A DNA stretch of 64,000 nucleotides from Planctomycetaceae bacterium. GTDB taxonomy: Bacteria > Planctomycetota > Planctomycetia > Planctomycetales > Planctomycetaceae. The notes under the pieces were generated by a model, which worked only from the letters and a program-made list of their open reading frames with translations, did no database searches and had not been told where the DNA came from. The position numbers and the translations under genes were made by a program. Positions 8,064 through 16,490 of the stretch are shown piece after piece. Location: contig CP051247.1 in assembly GCA_017795105.1 (NCBI GenBank), forward strand, positions 2,790,001-2,854,000, given 5' to 3'. How positions within the stretch are numbered: the first letter of the stretch is position 1; every line of letters begins with the position of its first letter.

Positions 8064-8702
8064 ATGCAGGATCCAGTCTGGTCACAACGGACGCTGCTGA
8101 AGGTCGGAGGCAGTCTGCTCGACTGGCCCGAGTTGCTCGAGCGGCTTCAGGACGTCCTTTCTACCGTCGGTCATCCGTTATTGCTTATCGGCGGAGGCAC
8201 GGCTGCGAATGTCGTGCGGGACTGGGACCGGATTCATCAGCTCGGTGAAGAGACCGCCCACGCGATCGCCATGCAGTCGCTGCAATTGACGGCTTCTCTC
8301 TTGGCGAAACTGCTGCCTGAAGCCGAGGTCTGCGGGACTCCTGAAGAACTCTCCCATCTTTCTTCATCGACGGTGGCGATTATCGATCCGCCGGGGTGGG
8401 TGAACACGCTGGAAGGGAACGCATCCCAACCGCTCGAGCCGCGGTGGGAGACGACGAGTGACTCGATCGCTCTTTGGGTCTGCAGAGAACTGGGGATCGA
8501 AGAGCTTTGCCTGCTGAAGTCGGTGGATCGTCCCGATTCGTTCGACTGGGACGAACTAGCGGCTGCCGGTCTGGTCGATCCGGAGTTTCCGCGATTGATC
8601 AGGACGATGGTACAGCCGCCCACGATTCGGTGGATCAATCTGCGAAGTGGAACGCCTGCAGCTCAACCGATGAGTTCGGAGATGATTTGTCCGCCGAACT
8701 GA
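8064..8702 (+). CDS. Amino-acid kinase-family protein, MfnE-like
   Basis: A 212-residue protein with the amino-acid kinase fold. LLKVGGSLLD near the start is the phosphate-binding K-x-G-G-S motif, and LLIGGGTAANVVRDWDRI is the second glycine-rich loop. It is followed by LGEETAHAIAMQSLQLTASLLA, a segment I associate with small kinases of the methanofuran/methylofuran pathway (MfnE) and their homologues near tetrahydromethanopterin genes in methylotrophs and planctomycetes. That assignment is moderate; other aspartate/glutamate/uridylate kinases share the fold. The ATG at 8064 is chosen because the upstream frame runs into the inverted repeat. The last 40 bp overlap the convergent DUF1501 gene. 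Confidence 0.65.
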   Translation: MQDPVWSQRTLLKVGGSLLDWPELLERLQDVLSTVGHPLLLIGGGTAANVVRDWDRIHQLGEETAHAIAMQSLQLTASLLAKLLPEAEVCGTPEELSHLSSSTVAIIDPPGWVNTLEGNASQPLEPRWETTSDSIALWVCRELGIEELCLLKSVDRPDSFDWDELAAAGLVDPEFPRLIRTMVQPPTIRWINLRSGTPAAQPMSSEMICPPN

Positions 8703-10084
8703 CTGAGCTGCTTGAAACGGCCGGCGTGGTAGTACGTCAGCTTGTTGTCATCGAGGCCGAGCAGACGCAGCAGGGTGACGTGGAAGTCGCGGATGTGATG
8801 CACGTTCTCGACAGCGGTCGCACCGAGTTCGTCGGTCGCTCCGATGGTATGCCCAGCTTTGCAGCCGCCGCCGGCCATCCAGACCGTCATCGCATTCGGG
8901 TTATGATCTCGACCATAGGCAAGTCCACCGCCGCGGACTCCGTTGTCGGGTGTGCGACCGAACTCGCCCATCCAGACGATGAGCGTTTCATCGAGCAGGC
9001 CCCGCTCTTTCAAGTCGGCGATTAAGGCCGCAATCGGTTTATCGACCGTCGGGATCAGAGCCCCGTGCGCCTTGGCGATGTAATCGTGCGAATCCCAGGT
9101 GCTGGCGTAGACCTGCACGAAACGGACACCCTTCTCGACGAGCTTGCGGGCCAGCAGGCAGCGGCGGCCGAAGTTGTCGGTCGGCTGCTGGTCGATGCCG
9201 TAATTGTCGAGCGTCTGCTGCGTTTCATTGTCGAGACTCAGCACTTCCGGCACCTGGGTCTGCATGCGGAACGCGAGTTCGTAGTTCTGCATGCGAGCCG
9301 CCAGATCGGCATGTTCCGGATGCCGGGAAGCGAGCCGCGAGTTGACCTCCTGCAGATAATCGAGGTTCTTCCGCTGATGATCCCGGGATACACCAGCAGG
9401 TGGGGCGATGTCGAGAATCGGAGAGCCCTTCGAACGAAGTGGCGTTCCCTGCAGTGCCGTCGGGAGATAGCCGTTCGACCAGTTGGCCGCTCCCCCTTGC
9501 GGAAACGCCAGTTCTGGCAGCACGATGAAGCCGGGCAGGTCAGCATTCTCGGAACCGAGTCCGTAGGTCACCCAGGCCCCGATCGAGGGATCGCCGCCGA
9601 AGCGGTTGCCGGTGTTGACGTGATAGTTCGCCGTCGGGTGGTTCACCGATTCGACCTGGCAGCCGCGATAGAAGCAGAGCTCATCGGCGACCTTGGGAAG
9701 ATGCTCCCAACGATCGCATATATCGGCTCCGCTCTCGCCATGCTTCGCGAACTTAAACGGACTCTCGACGTAGTATCGCTTGCCGCTGCTCATCGCCGAC
9801 TGGCGTTCGTCGTTCCGCTGAAACTCCTGCATATGCAGTTCGCTCAGCTTCGGCTTCGGGTCGAACGTATCGACGTGCGACGGCCCCCCTTCCATGTACA
9901 GGAAGATGCAGTGCTTCGCCTTCGCTTCCGGAAAGTGAGCCACGCGGCTCGGCTTCGCGTTCTGTTCAGAGGCCGCTTGAGCGAGCATCGACGAGAACGC
10001 TACGGGGCCGAGACTCGCGGTCAGCGAGTACAGGAAATCGCGACGAGCGAACATCGGGCCGGTGTATGATGTGTTCGGATTCAT
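8663..10084 (-). CDS. DUF1501 secreted protein (Tat-type signal)
   Basis: A 473-residue protein of the DUF1501 family, a sulfatase-like fold greatly expanded in planctomycetes. The N-terminus contains MFARRDFLYSL, a twin-arginine signal with a hydrophobic stretch to about residue 38. Diagnostic segments are CIFLYMEGGPSHVDTFDPKP (about 59-78), the Gly/Asn-rich NTGNRFGGDPS, WDSHDYIAKAHG and IVWMGEFGRTPDNGVRGG, then GRDHNPNAMTVWMAGGG, which holds likely metal-ligand residues. An internal ATG at 10054 is an alternative start. It lies 15 bp downstream of the cytochrome/DUF1553 gene, the usual planctomycete pair, and is surely co-transcribed with it. The substrate is unknown. Confidence 0.9.
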   Translation of the reverse strand: MNPNTSYTGPMFARRDFLYSLTASLGPVAFSSMLAQAASEQNAKPSRVAHFPEAKAKHCIFLYMEGGPSHVDTFDPKPKLSELHMQEFQRNDERQSAMSSGKRYYVESPFKFAKHGESGADICDRWEHLPKVADELCFYRGCQVESVNHPTANYHVNTGNRFGGDPSIGAWVTYGLGSENADLPGFIVLPELAFPQGGAANWSNGYLPTALQGTPLRSKGSPILDIAPPAGVSRDHQRKNLDYLQEVNSRLASRHPEHADLAARMQNYELAFRMQTQVPEVLSLDNETQQTLDNYGIDQQPTDNFGRRCLLARKLVEKGVRFVQVYASTWDSHDYIAKAHGALIPTVDKPIAALIADLKERGLLDETLIVWMGEFGRTPDNGVRGGGLAYGRDHNPNAMTVWMAGGGCKAGHTIGATDELGATAVENVHHIRDFHVTLLRLLGLDDNKLTYYHAGRFKQLSQFGGQIISELIG

Positions 10085-10099
10085 GGCAGGGACTCCACG

Positions 10100-12928
10100 T
10101 CAGTAGACGTAGATGAATTCGTTGGCGTTCAGCAGGACCAGGCAGACATCGGCCAGGCCCCGGGTTTCGATATCGACATCCGACAGCTGCGTATCGGGCA
10201 CGTAATCTTTGTAGGCGACCAGCTCTTCGGTGAACGTGAAGGGCTCGCCAGTGTTCTCATCGACGGCTTCCCGCACGACCTTCGTGGGAAACTCCACGGC
10301 AGGCACGGTTGTCGTCCGATGCACCTGTGTCATCTGCTCCCAGTGGTCCAAGGCGAGTTCGACTTCCTGGTCATTGGGAAAGCGGCCGAACGTCAGCCGG
10401 TAGACGCGATTGATGGCCGCCTCCGGTGAATCGGTTTCGCTGCTGACCCGCACCGCAAGAGCGACCGCACGATCATAGGCTTCCTGGCCGTTCATCAGCG
10501 CGAAGACCTGCGGCGTGATGTTGGACTGATCGCGGAGTTCGCAGCTCGTTTCGGAACCGGGCTGGTTGAAGATCTCCATGAACGGCAGGCGATGCCCGCG
10601 CAGATTGTGCACATAGATCGAACGGCGATTGCGCTGCTCGGGCAGCGGGTTCGGTACCCAACTCGGGGCGAACGTTCCCATGATCATCCGGGGCTGCAGA
10701 GCCGCTTCGAGGTTCATATCGGGACGAATCGGAATCCCGCCCAGCTCCGGATTCAGCTCTCCACTGGCGGCCAGCATCACATCGCGGATCTCCTCAGCTT
10801 CGAGCCGCCGGGGCAGGAAGACGGCGTACGACGAACTTGTCGGATCGAGCTCCGCGAGCGACTCGGCCTCCGGATGAAGACTGTCCCGCTTCCAGACGCG
10901 GGAGTTGAGAATCAGGCGATGCAGATCTTTGATTGACCAGTCATTTCGCACGAATTCAGCCGCCAGCCAGTCGAGCAATTCGGGATGCGTCGGCTTCTTC
11001 CCGGTCGCACCGAAGTTGTTCGGATTGCCCGCGATGCCACGACCAAAGTGATACGACCAGATCCGGTTCACGACCACACGCGTGGAGAGCGGGTTATCGG
11101 GCGAGGTGATCCAGGCGGCCAGCGCACTCCGGCGGCCCGCATACTCTGCGGGAACAGGGAACTCACCAGTCATGGGGACCGCGCTGAGGACATCCGGCTT
11201 GACCGGAATGGTTGGTGAAAAGGGATCGCCGCCGCCGAGAATGGCCGTCTGTTCCAGTTCGCCCTGCTTCAACGGATCGGCCGGCATGTCGATGCGGTTG
11301 TAGTTCGCGGAAGGCTTGCGGGTCTTTCCGTTGTAGACCGTGAACGCGACCGGCTTGTAACGATCGAACTCCCAGGTGAAGCGATTCTGCCACTTCCGCC
11401 CGATGCGTTCCTGACCGTACAGCTGCGGCCCGAACAACGTCGTGGGCGGCATCTCCTCTTCGCTGGCTCCGGCTTTACGAGCCTCCTTTCGGGACTTATA
11501 CGGCAACCCCTGTGCAGCGAACCATTCGGATTCGAGCCGCTGCCGCTCCGTATTGATGCTCTTCAACAGTTGCTGATTGATCTGATGCCGCTGCTGATGG
11601 TAGCCGCGGTCTTCCTTCATCCCCTTCAGGTTCTCACGCGGCAGCCAGGTCGTCTCGACTTCGGCGAATTGCGTTGTCGCGAAGATGGCCTGCATCGAGT
11701 AGAAGTCGCGCGTCGGGATTGGATCGAACTTATGGTCGTGGCAGCGGCAGCACTGCAGCGCCTGTCCCAGGAAGACCTGCCCCACGGTATCGGTGATGTC
11801 ATCCAGAAAGAGTTGCCGCGTGATTTTGGCGACACTCATGCCGGTGTGCTCCCAAGGTCCCATTCGCAGGAAGCCGACCGCGATCTGCAACTCGGCTTTC
11901 TCGGTCTCGCTGAGAGAATGCCCAGCCGCCTCGGTCTGAGCGATGAGTTCATCGCCGGCGAGTTGTTCGGTCACGAAGCGATCGTATGGTTTGTCATCGT
12001 TGAAGGCCCGGACCACGTAGTCACGATACCGCCAGGTGTTGGGGCGTTCGTAATCGTTGGCGTAGCCGGAGCTGTCGGCATAGCGGACGACGTCGAGCCA
12101 GTGTCGAGCCCATTGCTCGCCATAGTGCGGGCTTTCGAGCAGACGATCGACCAGAGCCGCGAAGGCGGTCTCGTCGTCGCGGTCATCGTTCAGGAACTGA
12201 TCGATCTCTTTCGGCGTCGGCGGCAATCCGGTCAGATCGAGCGTGACGCGACGAATCAGCGTGAGACGATCGGCCTGAGGAGCAGGCGCAATACCACGCT
12301 CTTCCAGTTGCTGATCGATAAAGGCATCGATCGGGTTGCCGGTCTTGCCTTCGAGCTGAGGGAACTCCTGCTGGAGCGGCTGGAAGGCCCACAGATCTTC
12401 CGGCTTGTATTTGCGGTTCGTCCAGGCATCGCTGAGACCGCCGCTGGTTGCCATCGTAACGCCCTCGGCATGGGCGGCGTAAATCTCGGCGACGCGGGCG
12501 TCATCGGGCCAGGGTGCACCGGCGTTGATCCAGTCGCGGACGGCCCAGATTTCTTCTTCGGTCAGCTTTTCAGCTTCTTTCGGAGGCATCTCCATGCCTT
12601 CGTACTCACGACCGATCAGCATCATCAGTTCGCTGGCAGCCGCATCGCCGACATGCACGACTTCTTTACCGAACGATTCGCCACCGCGCAGGAACGCCTC
12701 GCGCGATGTCAGATCGAACCCGCCTTCCTGTTCGTCGAGATTGGACGAATGACAGGCCACGCACTTCGTTTCAAGCAGCGGCTTCACCTGCAGGGCGAAC
12801 AGCTTTTCCCCTTCGGCCGGTTCACTGGCGAACGCAGACTGCAGACAGAGAACGAGCGCAAGAGCCGAGACCAGTGCAACTCGTGCCTTCAAAAGAATGG
12901 GCCGGGATTGTGGTCGTCGCAGAAACAT
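10100..12928 (-). CDS. Planctomycete cytochrome C with DUF1549 and DUF1553 domains
   Basis: A 942-residue exported protein. Residues 1-34 form a signal peptide (VALVSALALVLCLQSAFA). A PSCyt1-type heme domain follows, with heme-binding CVACH at 56-60 and a downstream Met-containing GMEMPPKEAEKL loop. The DUF1549 domain runs from about 205 to 410 (AFIDQQLEERGI, RRVTLDLTGLPPTP, ARHWLDVVRYADSSGY). The DUF1553 domain is in the C-terminal half, about 640-890 (NPLSTRVVVNRIWSYHFGRG, PTHPELLDWLAAEF, LILNSRVWK). The frame is open to 13210, but the ATG at 12928 directly precedes the signal peptide. It forms a two-gene unit with the DUF1501 gene. Proposed roles in heterotrophic polymer use are inference. 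Confidence 0.92.
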   Translation of the reverse strand: MFLRRPQSRPILLKARVALVSALALVLCLQSAFASEPAEGEKLFALQVKPLLETKCVACHSSNLDEQEGGFDLTSREAFLRGGESFGKEVVHVGDAAASELMMLIGREYEGMEMPPKEAEKLTEEEIWAVRDWINAGAPWPDDARVAEIYAAHAEGVTMATSGGLSDAWTNRKYKPEDLWAFQPLQQEFPQLEGKTGNPIDAFIDQQLEERGIAPAPQADRLTLIRRVTLDLTGLPPTPKEIDQFLNDDRDDETAFAALVDRLLESPHYGEQWARHWLDVVRYADSSGYANDYERPNTWRYRDYVVRAFNDDKPYDRFVTEQLAGDELIAQTEAAGHSLSETEKAELQIAVGFLRMGPWEHTGMSVAKITRQLFLDDITDTVGQVFLGQALQCCRCHDHKFDPIPTRDFYSMQAIFATTQFAEVETTWLPRENLKGMKEDRGYHQQRHQINQQLLKSINTERQRLESEWFAAQGLPYKSRKEARKAGASEEEMPPTTLFGPQLYGQERIGRKWQNRFTWEFDRYKPVAFTVYNGKTRKPSANYNRIDMPADPLKQGELEQTAILGGGDPFSPTIPVKPDVLSAVPMTGEFPVPAEYAGRRSALAAWITSPDNPLSTRVVVNRIWSYHFGRGIAGNPNNFGATGKKPTHPELLDWLAAEFVRNDWSIKDLHRLILNSRVWKRDSLHPEAESLAELDPTSSSYAVFLPRRLEAEEIRDVMLAASGELNPELGGIPIRPDMNLEAALQPRMIMGTFAPSWVPNPLPEQRNRRSIYVHNLRGHRLPFMEIFNQPGSETSCELRDQSNITPQVFALMNGQEAYDRAVALAVRVSSETDSPEAAINRVYRLTFGRFPNDQEVELALDHWEQMTQVHRTTTVPAVEFPTKVVREAVDENTGEPFTFTEELVAYKDYVPDTQLSDVDIETRGLADVCLVLLNANEFIYVY

Positions 12929-13131
12929 ACACTTCTCGCAGCTGTCAGGGCGGCTGGAACGGGACGCGGGACGTCGTCGGAAACGGCAGAAGTCGGTTCG
13001 CTTCAGAACAATTCGTTCGAAGCCCCATTCGGGTCGGAATGCGTCCAGAGCATAATCAGGGGATATCTCAGTATATCCAATCACGCTGATGCGTATCAAT
13101 TCCTGTCTGCTGGAGAGCGTTGCAAAAGAGG

Positions 13132-13159
13132 TTGGCAGACAAGACGTGCGGCCTATAGT
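13132..13159 (+). promoter_or_regulatory. Predicted sigma70 promoter for the DUF427 gene
   Basis: TTGGCA (13132-13137), a 16-bp spacer, and TATAGT (13154-13159); each hexamer differs from consensus at one base. The predicted transcript would start near 13166, about 60 bases before the ATG at 13228. The rest of the 299-bp gap to the divergent cytochrome gene shows no further clear signal. Confidence 0.6.
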
Positions 13160-13227
13160 CGTGAGTGGAGGCGACCTCGACCACGGCCTCCCTTTGACAA
13201 CACATCTCATTCAAGGAGCAAACCATC

Positions 13228-13509
13228 ATGCCCCAGGCCATCTGGAACGGGACAGTCATTGCGGAAAGCGACGCAACGCGGGTTGTGGAGGGGAATCATT
13301 ATTTCCCACCCGATTCGCTGAAGCAGGAATACTTCCGGCCGAGTGACCATCATTCCGTGTGCGGCTGGAAGGGAACGGCCAGCTACTACGATGTCGAAGT
13401 CGAGGGCCGCGTGAATGCGAATGCTGCGTGGTACTATCCAACCCCGAAACCGGATGCAGCCGAGATCGGGAACTATGTCGCCTTCTGGAACGGCGTCGAC
13501 GTTCGCTGA
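13228..13509 (+). CDS. DUF427 domain protein
   Basis: A 93-residue protein covering one DUF427 domain. Characteristic segments are IWNGTVIAESDATRVVEGNH, YFPPDSLKQEYF, SVCGWKGTASYYDV and a C-terminal YVAFWNGVDV. The fold is a small beta-tent; biochemical function is not established. AAGGAG nine to ten bases before the ATG is a good ribosome-binding site, and a strong promoter lies upstream. The stop codon abuts the convergent DUF502 gene with no spacer. Confidence 0.88.
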   Translation: MPQAIWNGTVIAESDATRVVEGNHYFPPDSLKQEYFRPSDHHSVCGWKGTASYYDVEVEGRVNANAAWYYPTPKPDAAEIGNYVAFWNGVDVR

Positions 13510-14559
13510 TTACTCTTCGACCGGCGGCGCTTCGATCGCGGTTTCTTTGGCTTCGAGGCGAATCTTGAGGCGTTCGGGAGTGAACCGCTGATGAGGCGGC
13601 ACGAGCACGCCGCAGGAGACGATGTACTGGAACGCCTGGTCGACAGTCAGATCGAGGTCGATTGTTTCGCTCTTGGGAACCGACATCGTGTAGCCGGTCA
13701 TCGGCATGGGAGACGTCGGAACGAGAATCGACACGCATGGCTCCCCGGCTTTGGTCGAGACATCAAGCATGCTTTCTCCGGTGACAAACCCGAGTGACCA
13801 GATGCCTTTCCGCGGATACTCGAAGGCAACCACTTTCCTGACTTCGATCTGGTTTTCTGAAAAGAGGAAATCGGTCACCTGCTTCACCGAGCCATACACG
13901 TGCCGGACAACCGGCAAACTGCTGATGAACAGCGACTCGAACTTGTGCACAAACCACCCGCCGAGCCGAACGGTCACAATGCGGCCGAGCAGATAGATCA
14001 GCAGCATGAGCAAACAGACGGCGATTGTGCTGAGCGGGAACAACCCCGGAAAATGCTTGGCGGCGATCAGCTCCATATTGAAGCCGGTCTTCGATCGCGG
14101 GATTTCTCCGGGCGGCAAGTCCTGGGCGACGATCAGGTAATCGACATAGCGAAAGGCCGCCCGTCCAACCGGCACGTAAACATCGTCGAGACTGAGAGCC
14201 GCCTGGCGATCCTCTTCATTGGGAGCGCGTCCCTGTTCGACCTGGATGCGCCGCAGCTGCGAGACATACAACCCGCGAACTTCCGGCGTCACGCGGTAAT
14301 CGCGTCCCGCGTATGGAAGAACCGGTCCGGTCGGCAGGCTGACCAGATCCTCCTGCGGAGAGGAATAATCGAGAACCTGCGCAGCGGCGAACATGACCAG
14401 CGTGTTCGTTGGCTTAATGATGTAGGTGTAGAGCAGACTGACCAGCCAGAGCAGAATCACGAGCGTCAATACGCTCGGGAGAATGATGGCCAGACCTCGC
14501 AGAAAGATTTTTCCAGCCGTCGGGCGACGGACCGGCGTGGGAGAAGCAGGGGTGTCGAT
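13510..14559 (-). CDS. DUF502 membrane protein, probable non-standard start codon
   Basis: A DUF502 membrane protein of about 349 residues. Hydrophobic segments lie at the N-terminus (the region encoding RGLAIILPSVLTLVILLWLV) and at about 180-200 (LSTIAVCLLMLLIYLLG). The family segment FESLFISSLPVVRHVYGSVK comes after, and the C-terminal domain has VAFEYPRKGIWSLGFVTG and VPTSPMPMTGY. The only ATG/GTG/TTG in this frame after the stop at 14620-14622 is TTG at 14469, which would cut the first hydrophobic segment and lose the conserved GKIFLRGLAIILPSV. AGGAGA at 14566-14571 sits six bases before an in-frame ATC at 14557-14559, so I place the start there; this is inference. If wrong, the protein is 319 residues from 14469. 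Confidence 0.7.
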   Translation of the reverse strand: MDTPASPTPVRRPTAGKIFLRGLAIILPSVLTLVILLWLVSLLYTYIIKPTNTLVMFAAAQVLDYSSPQEDLVSLPTGPVLPYAGRDYRVTPEVRGLYVSQLRRIQVEQGRAPNEEDRQAALSLDDVYVPVGRAAFRYVDYLIVAQDLPPGEIPRSKTGFNMELIAAKHFPGLFPLSTIAVCLLMLLIYLLGRIVTVRLGGWFVHKFESLFISSLPVVRHVYGSVKQVTDFLFSENQIEVRKVVAFEYPRKGIWSLGFVTGESMLDVSTKAGEPCVSILVPTSPMPMTGYTMSVPKSETIDLDLTVDQAFQYIVSCGVLVPPHQRFTPERLKIRLEAKETAIEAPPVEE

Positions 14560-14706
14560 ACGACGTCTCCTGTCGGATTTCGGAGGGAGTAACAGACCTT
14601 GTCGAGCGCTGAGTGAATTCTAAGTGGTCTCCCCGAAAAGAGAAGGGAGCTTCGACCAGTCTGCCTGACCCCTACGATCCGGCAACGTCCACCTTCAGTT
14701 GAAAAT

Positions 14707-14735
14707 TTGACAATATCGCATAATCGATCTTTGAT
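14707..14735 (+). promoter_or_regulatory. Possible sigma70 promoter for the ferredoxin-NADP reductase gene
   Basis: A consensus TTGACA (14707-14712) with a 17-bp spacer to TTTGAT (14730-14735). The -10 matches at only four of six positions, so support is weak. It would give a leader of about 75-80 bases before the ATG at 14819. Confidence 0.35.
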
Positions 14736-14818
14736 GGCTTTGGACCGGAAGGTAACCTTGAGCGTACAATTGCCAAAAGAGTTGTGACTGACTCCGACCC
14801 CTTCGGAAAGACCTTTCT

Positions 14819-15793
14819 ATGGCTACGTCGTTTTCCAGTGCCAAAGCGTCCGAGACCCTGGACGTCGAAGAGCTGCGTGAAAAGCACTACAACGCCACTG
14901 TGCTCAGTGTCGATCGCATTCATGAGACGCTGCTGCGGATGCGGGTCCAGTCTGATGACGGGCCCATGGACTACGAGCCGGGACAGTACACCGCCCTGGC
15001 CCTCGGTGCCTGGGAGCCTCGCTTCGACGGGGCCTCATCACTCGAACCGGATGTGATGGCCAAGCTGATTAAACGGGCTTACTCGATTTCCTGCCCGCTG
15101 CTCGATGCGAAGAAGGAACTCGTCTGCTGCCGCGATTATCTCGAAGTCGAGTTCTACATCACCCTCGTGCCGAAGCCGGATCACGAATCTCCCCGCCGTC
15201 CTCCGCTGACGCCGCGACTGTTTGCTCTGCGTGAAGGCGACCGCCTGCAGATGAACCGACACGTGGTCGGCCACTACACACTCGAACCGGTCGGTCCGGA
15301 AGACAACGTCATCTTCGCCGCCACCGGAACGGGAGAAGCTCCGCATAATGCGATGTCAGCCGAACTGTTGCGACGGGGACACCGCGGCAACATCGCCTCG
15401 ATGACCTGCGTCCGATATCGCCAGGACGCCGGCTACCTGTGGGAACAGATTCTGTTGAACGAGAAGTTCTCCAACTATCGTTACAACGTTTACACCACGC
15501 GTGAAAAAGAGAATGTCGACCAGAACGATCCGAACTTCGTCGGCAAGCAGTACCTGCAGGACATCATTCGTCCGGAAGTGTTCGAACGCGAATTCGGCTG
15601 GACTCCCGACCCGAAGAACACGCACGTGTTCCTCTGCGGTAACCCCGACATGATCGGCATCCCCAAGAAGGGATCGGACGGCGAACTCGAATTCCCGCCG
15701 AACCCCGGCATGGTCGAACTGCTCCTCAGTCAGGGCTTCGATCTCGACCAGCCCCGCCAGCCGGGCAACATCCACTTCGAGAAGTACTGGTAA
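14819..15793 (+). CDS. Ferredoxin--NADP(+) reductase-type flavoprotein
   Basis: A 324-residue FAD/NAD(P)-binding oxidoreductase of the ferredoxin-NADP reductase superfamily. The FAD domain has the YEPGQYTALALGA strand-turn and RAYSIS (family R-x-Y-S/T), which binds FAD. The NADP-binding part begins NVIFAATGTGEAPHNAMSAE and ends with the HVFLCGNPDMIG segment. The C-terminal IHFEKYW gives the aromatic end typical of the family. It probably moves electrons between ferredoxin or flavodoxin and NADPH in the cytoplasm. It stands alone, with a tentative promoter upstream and a repeat cluster downstream. Confidence 0.88.
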   Translation: MATSFSSAKASETLDVEELREKHYNATVLSVDRIHETLLRMRVQSDDGPMDYEPGQYTALALGAWEPRFDGASSLEPDVMAKLIKRAYSISCPLLDAKKELVCCRDYLEVEFYITLVPKPDHESPRRPPLTPRLFALREGDRLQMNRHVVGHYTLEPVGPEDNVIFAATGTGEAPHNAMSAELLRRGHRGNIASMTCVRYRQDAGYLWEQILLNEKFSNYRYNVYTTREKENVDQNDPNFVGKQYLQDIIRPEVFEREFGWTPDPKNTHVFLCGNPDMIGIPKKGSDGELEFPPNPGMVELLLSQGFDLDQPRQPGNIHFEKYW

Positions 15794-15852
15794 GCGGCCC
15801 GGCTGAACCGCCCCTGATGAACGCAGATCGCGTCTCGAAAACAGCGAGCTGC

Positions 15853-15997
15853 CCCCTCGTAGCGGCGGCATCCTGCCACCGAATGGACGTGGTCCGCGCA
15901 CTCAGGCGTCGAATCGCTTTTGACCGTTCCCCGAGTGATTCCCGCGCGGTGATTCCAGGCGACGCGAACTCGGCGGCAAGATGCCGCCGCTACGGGG
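15853..15997. repeat. Small inverted-repeat element R2, unit 1
   Basis: A 145-bp unit that begins cccctcgtagcggcggcatc and ends with its inverse, gatgccgccgctacgggg. The arms are about 28 bp. The interior carries gtcgaatcgcttttgaccgt and ttccccgagtgattcccgcg, found again in units 2 and 3 downstream. Immediately 3' the flank gcgtcttcttcc is also shared with the distal end at 16490. No coding frame can be supported inside. Confidence 0.85.
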
Positions 15998-16027
15998 CGT
16001 CTTCTTCCTTGCACGTCAGTTCAACAG

Positions 16028-16208
16028 TAGGGTGCGTCTTGACGCACCAGGCCACACGGGACGTCCACCATCGAAAAACGCTTCGACCATCAACGACGTC
16101 GCGTCAGGAAATGCCGACGGTCACTGTCCGGTGTGGTGGCGACTTTGGTGGAGTAGCGGTTCCTCAAGTCGGATCTGCGATCCGATGGTGCGTCGAGACA
16201 CACCCTAC
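16028..16208. repeat. Small inverted-repeat element of a different family, between R2 units
   Basis: About 181 bp bounded by gtagggtgcgtcttgacgca and, inverted, gtgcgtcgagacacacccta. The arms of about 23 bp differ at about three positions. Each arm is itself palindromic (tgcgtc-tt-gacgca). The interior has no open frame that I can support. It is sandwiched between unit 1 and units 2/3 of element R2, in the 689-bp gap between the reductase gene and rsmB. Confidence 0.75.
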
Positions 16209-16241
16209 GGGAGTGGAGTCTCTTACACAGCGGACATTGAT

Positions 16242-16490
16242 CCCCTCGTAGCGGCGGCATCCTGCCGCCGAATGGACGTGGACTGCGCTCAGACGTCGAA
16301 TCGCTTCTGCCCGTTCCCCGAGCGATTCCCGGACGATCATTCCAGACAACGCGAACCCGGCGGCAAGATGCCGCCGAATGGACGTGCCCCGCGCTCAGAC
16401 GGCGAATCGCTTCTGCCCGTTCCCCGAGTGATTCTCACGCGGTGATTCCAGGCGACGCGAACTCGGCGGCAAGATGCCGCCGCTACGGGG
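16242..16490. repeat. Small inverted-repeat element R2, units 2 and 3 sharing a border
   Basis: Two further R2 units in tandem. The left one starts cccctcgtagcggcggcatc at 16242. They share the palindrome cggcggcaagatgccgccg at about 16358-16376. The right one ends gatgccgccgctacgggg at 16490. Both interiors repeat tcgcttctgcccgttccccg. The right border overlaps the last codons and stop of rsmB. Confidence 0.85.

Noticed and set aside
11570..13321. A 583-codon plus-strand frame across the DUF1549/DUF1553 gene and the following promoter region
   Set aside because: It runs antisense to a clear cytochrome/DUF1553 gene, has no domain, and runs through the DUF427 gene start.
15817..16445. Open frames in the repeat cluster between the reductase and rsmB genes
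   Set aside because: They are fixed by the palindromic repeats themselves, repeat the same short peptides and lack translation signals.
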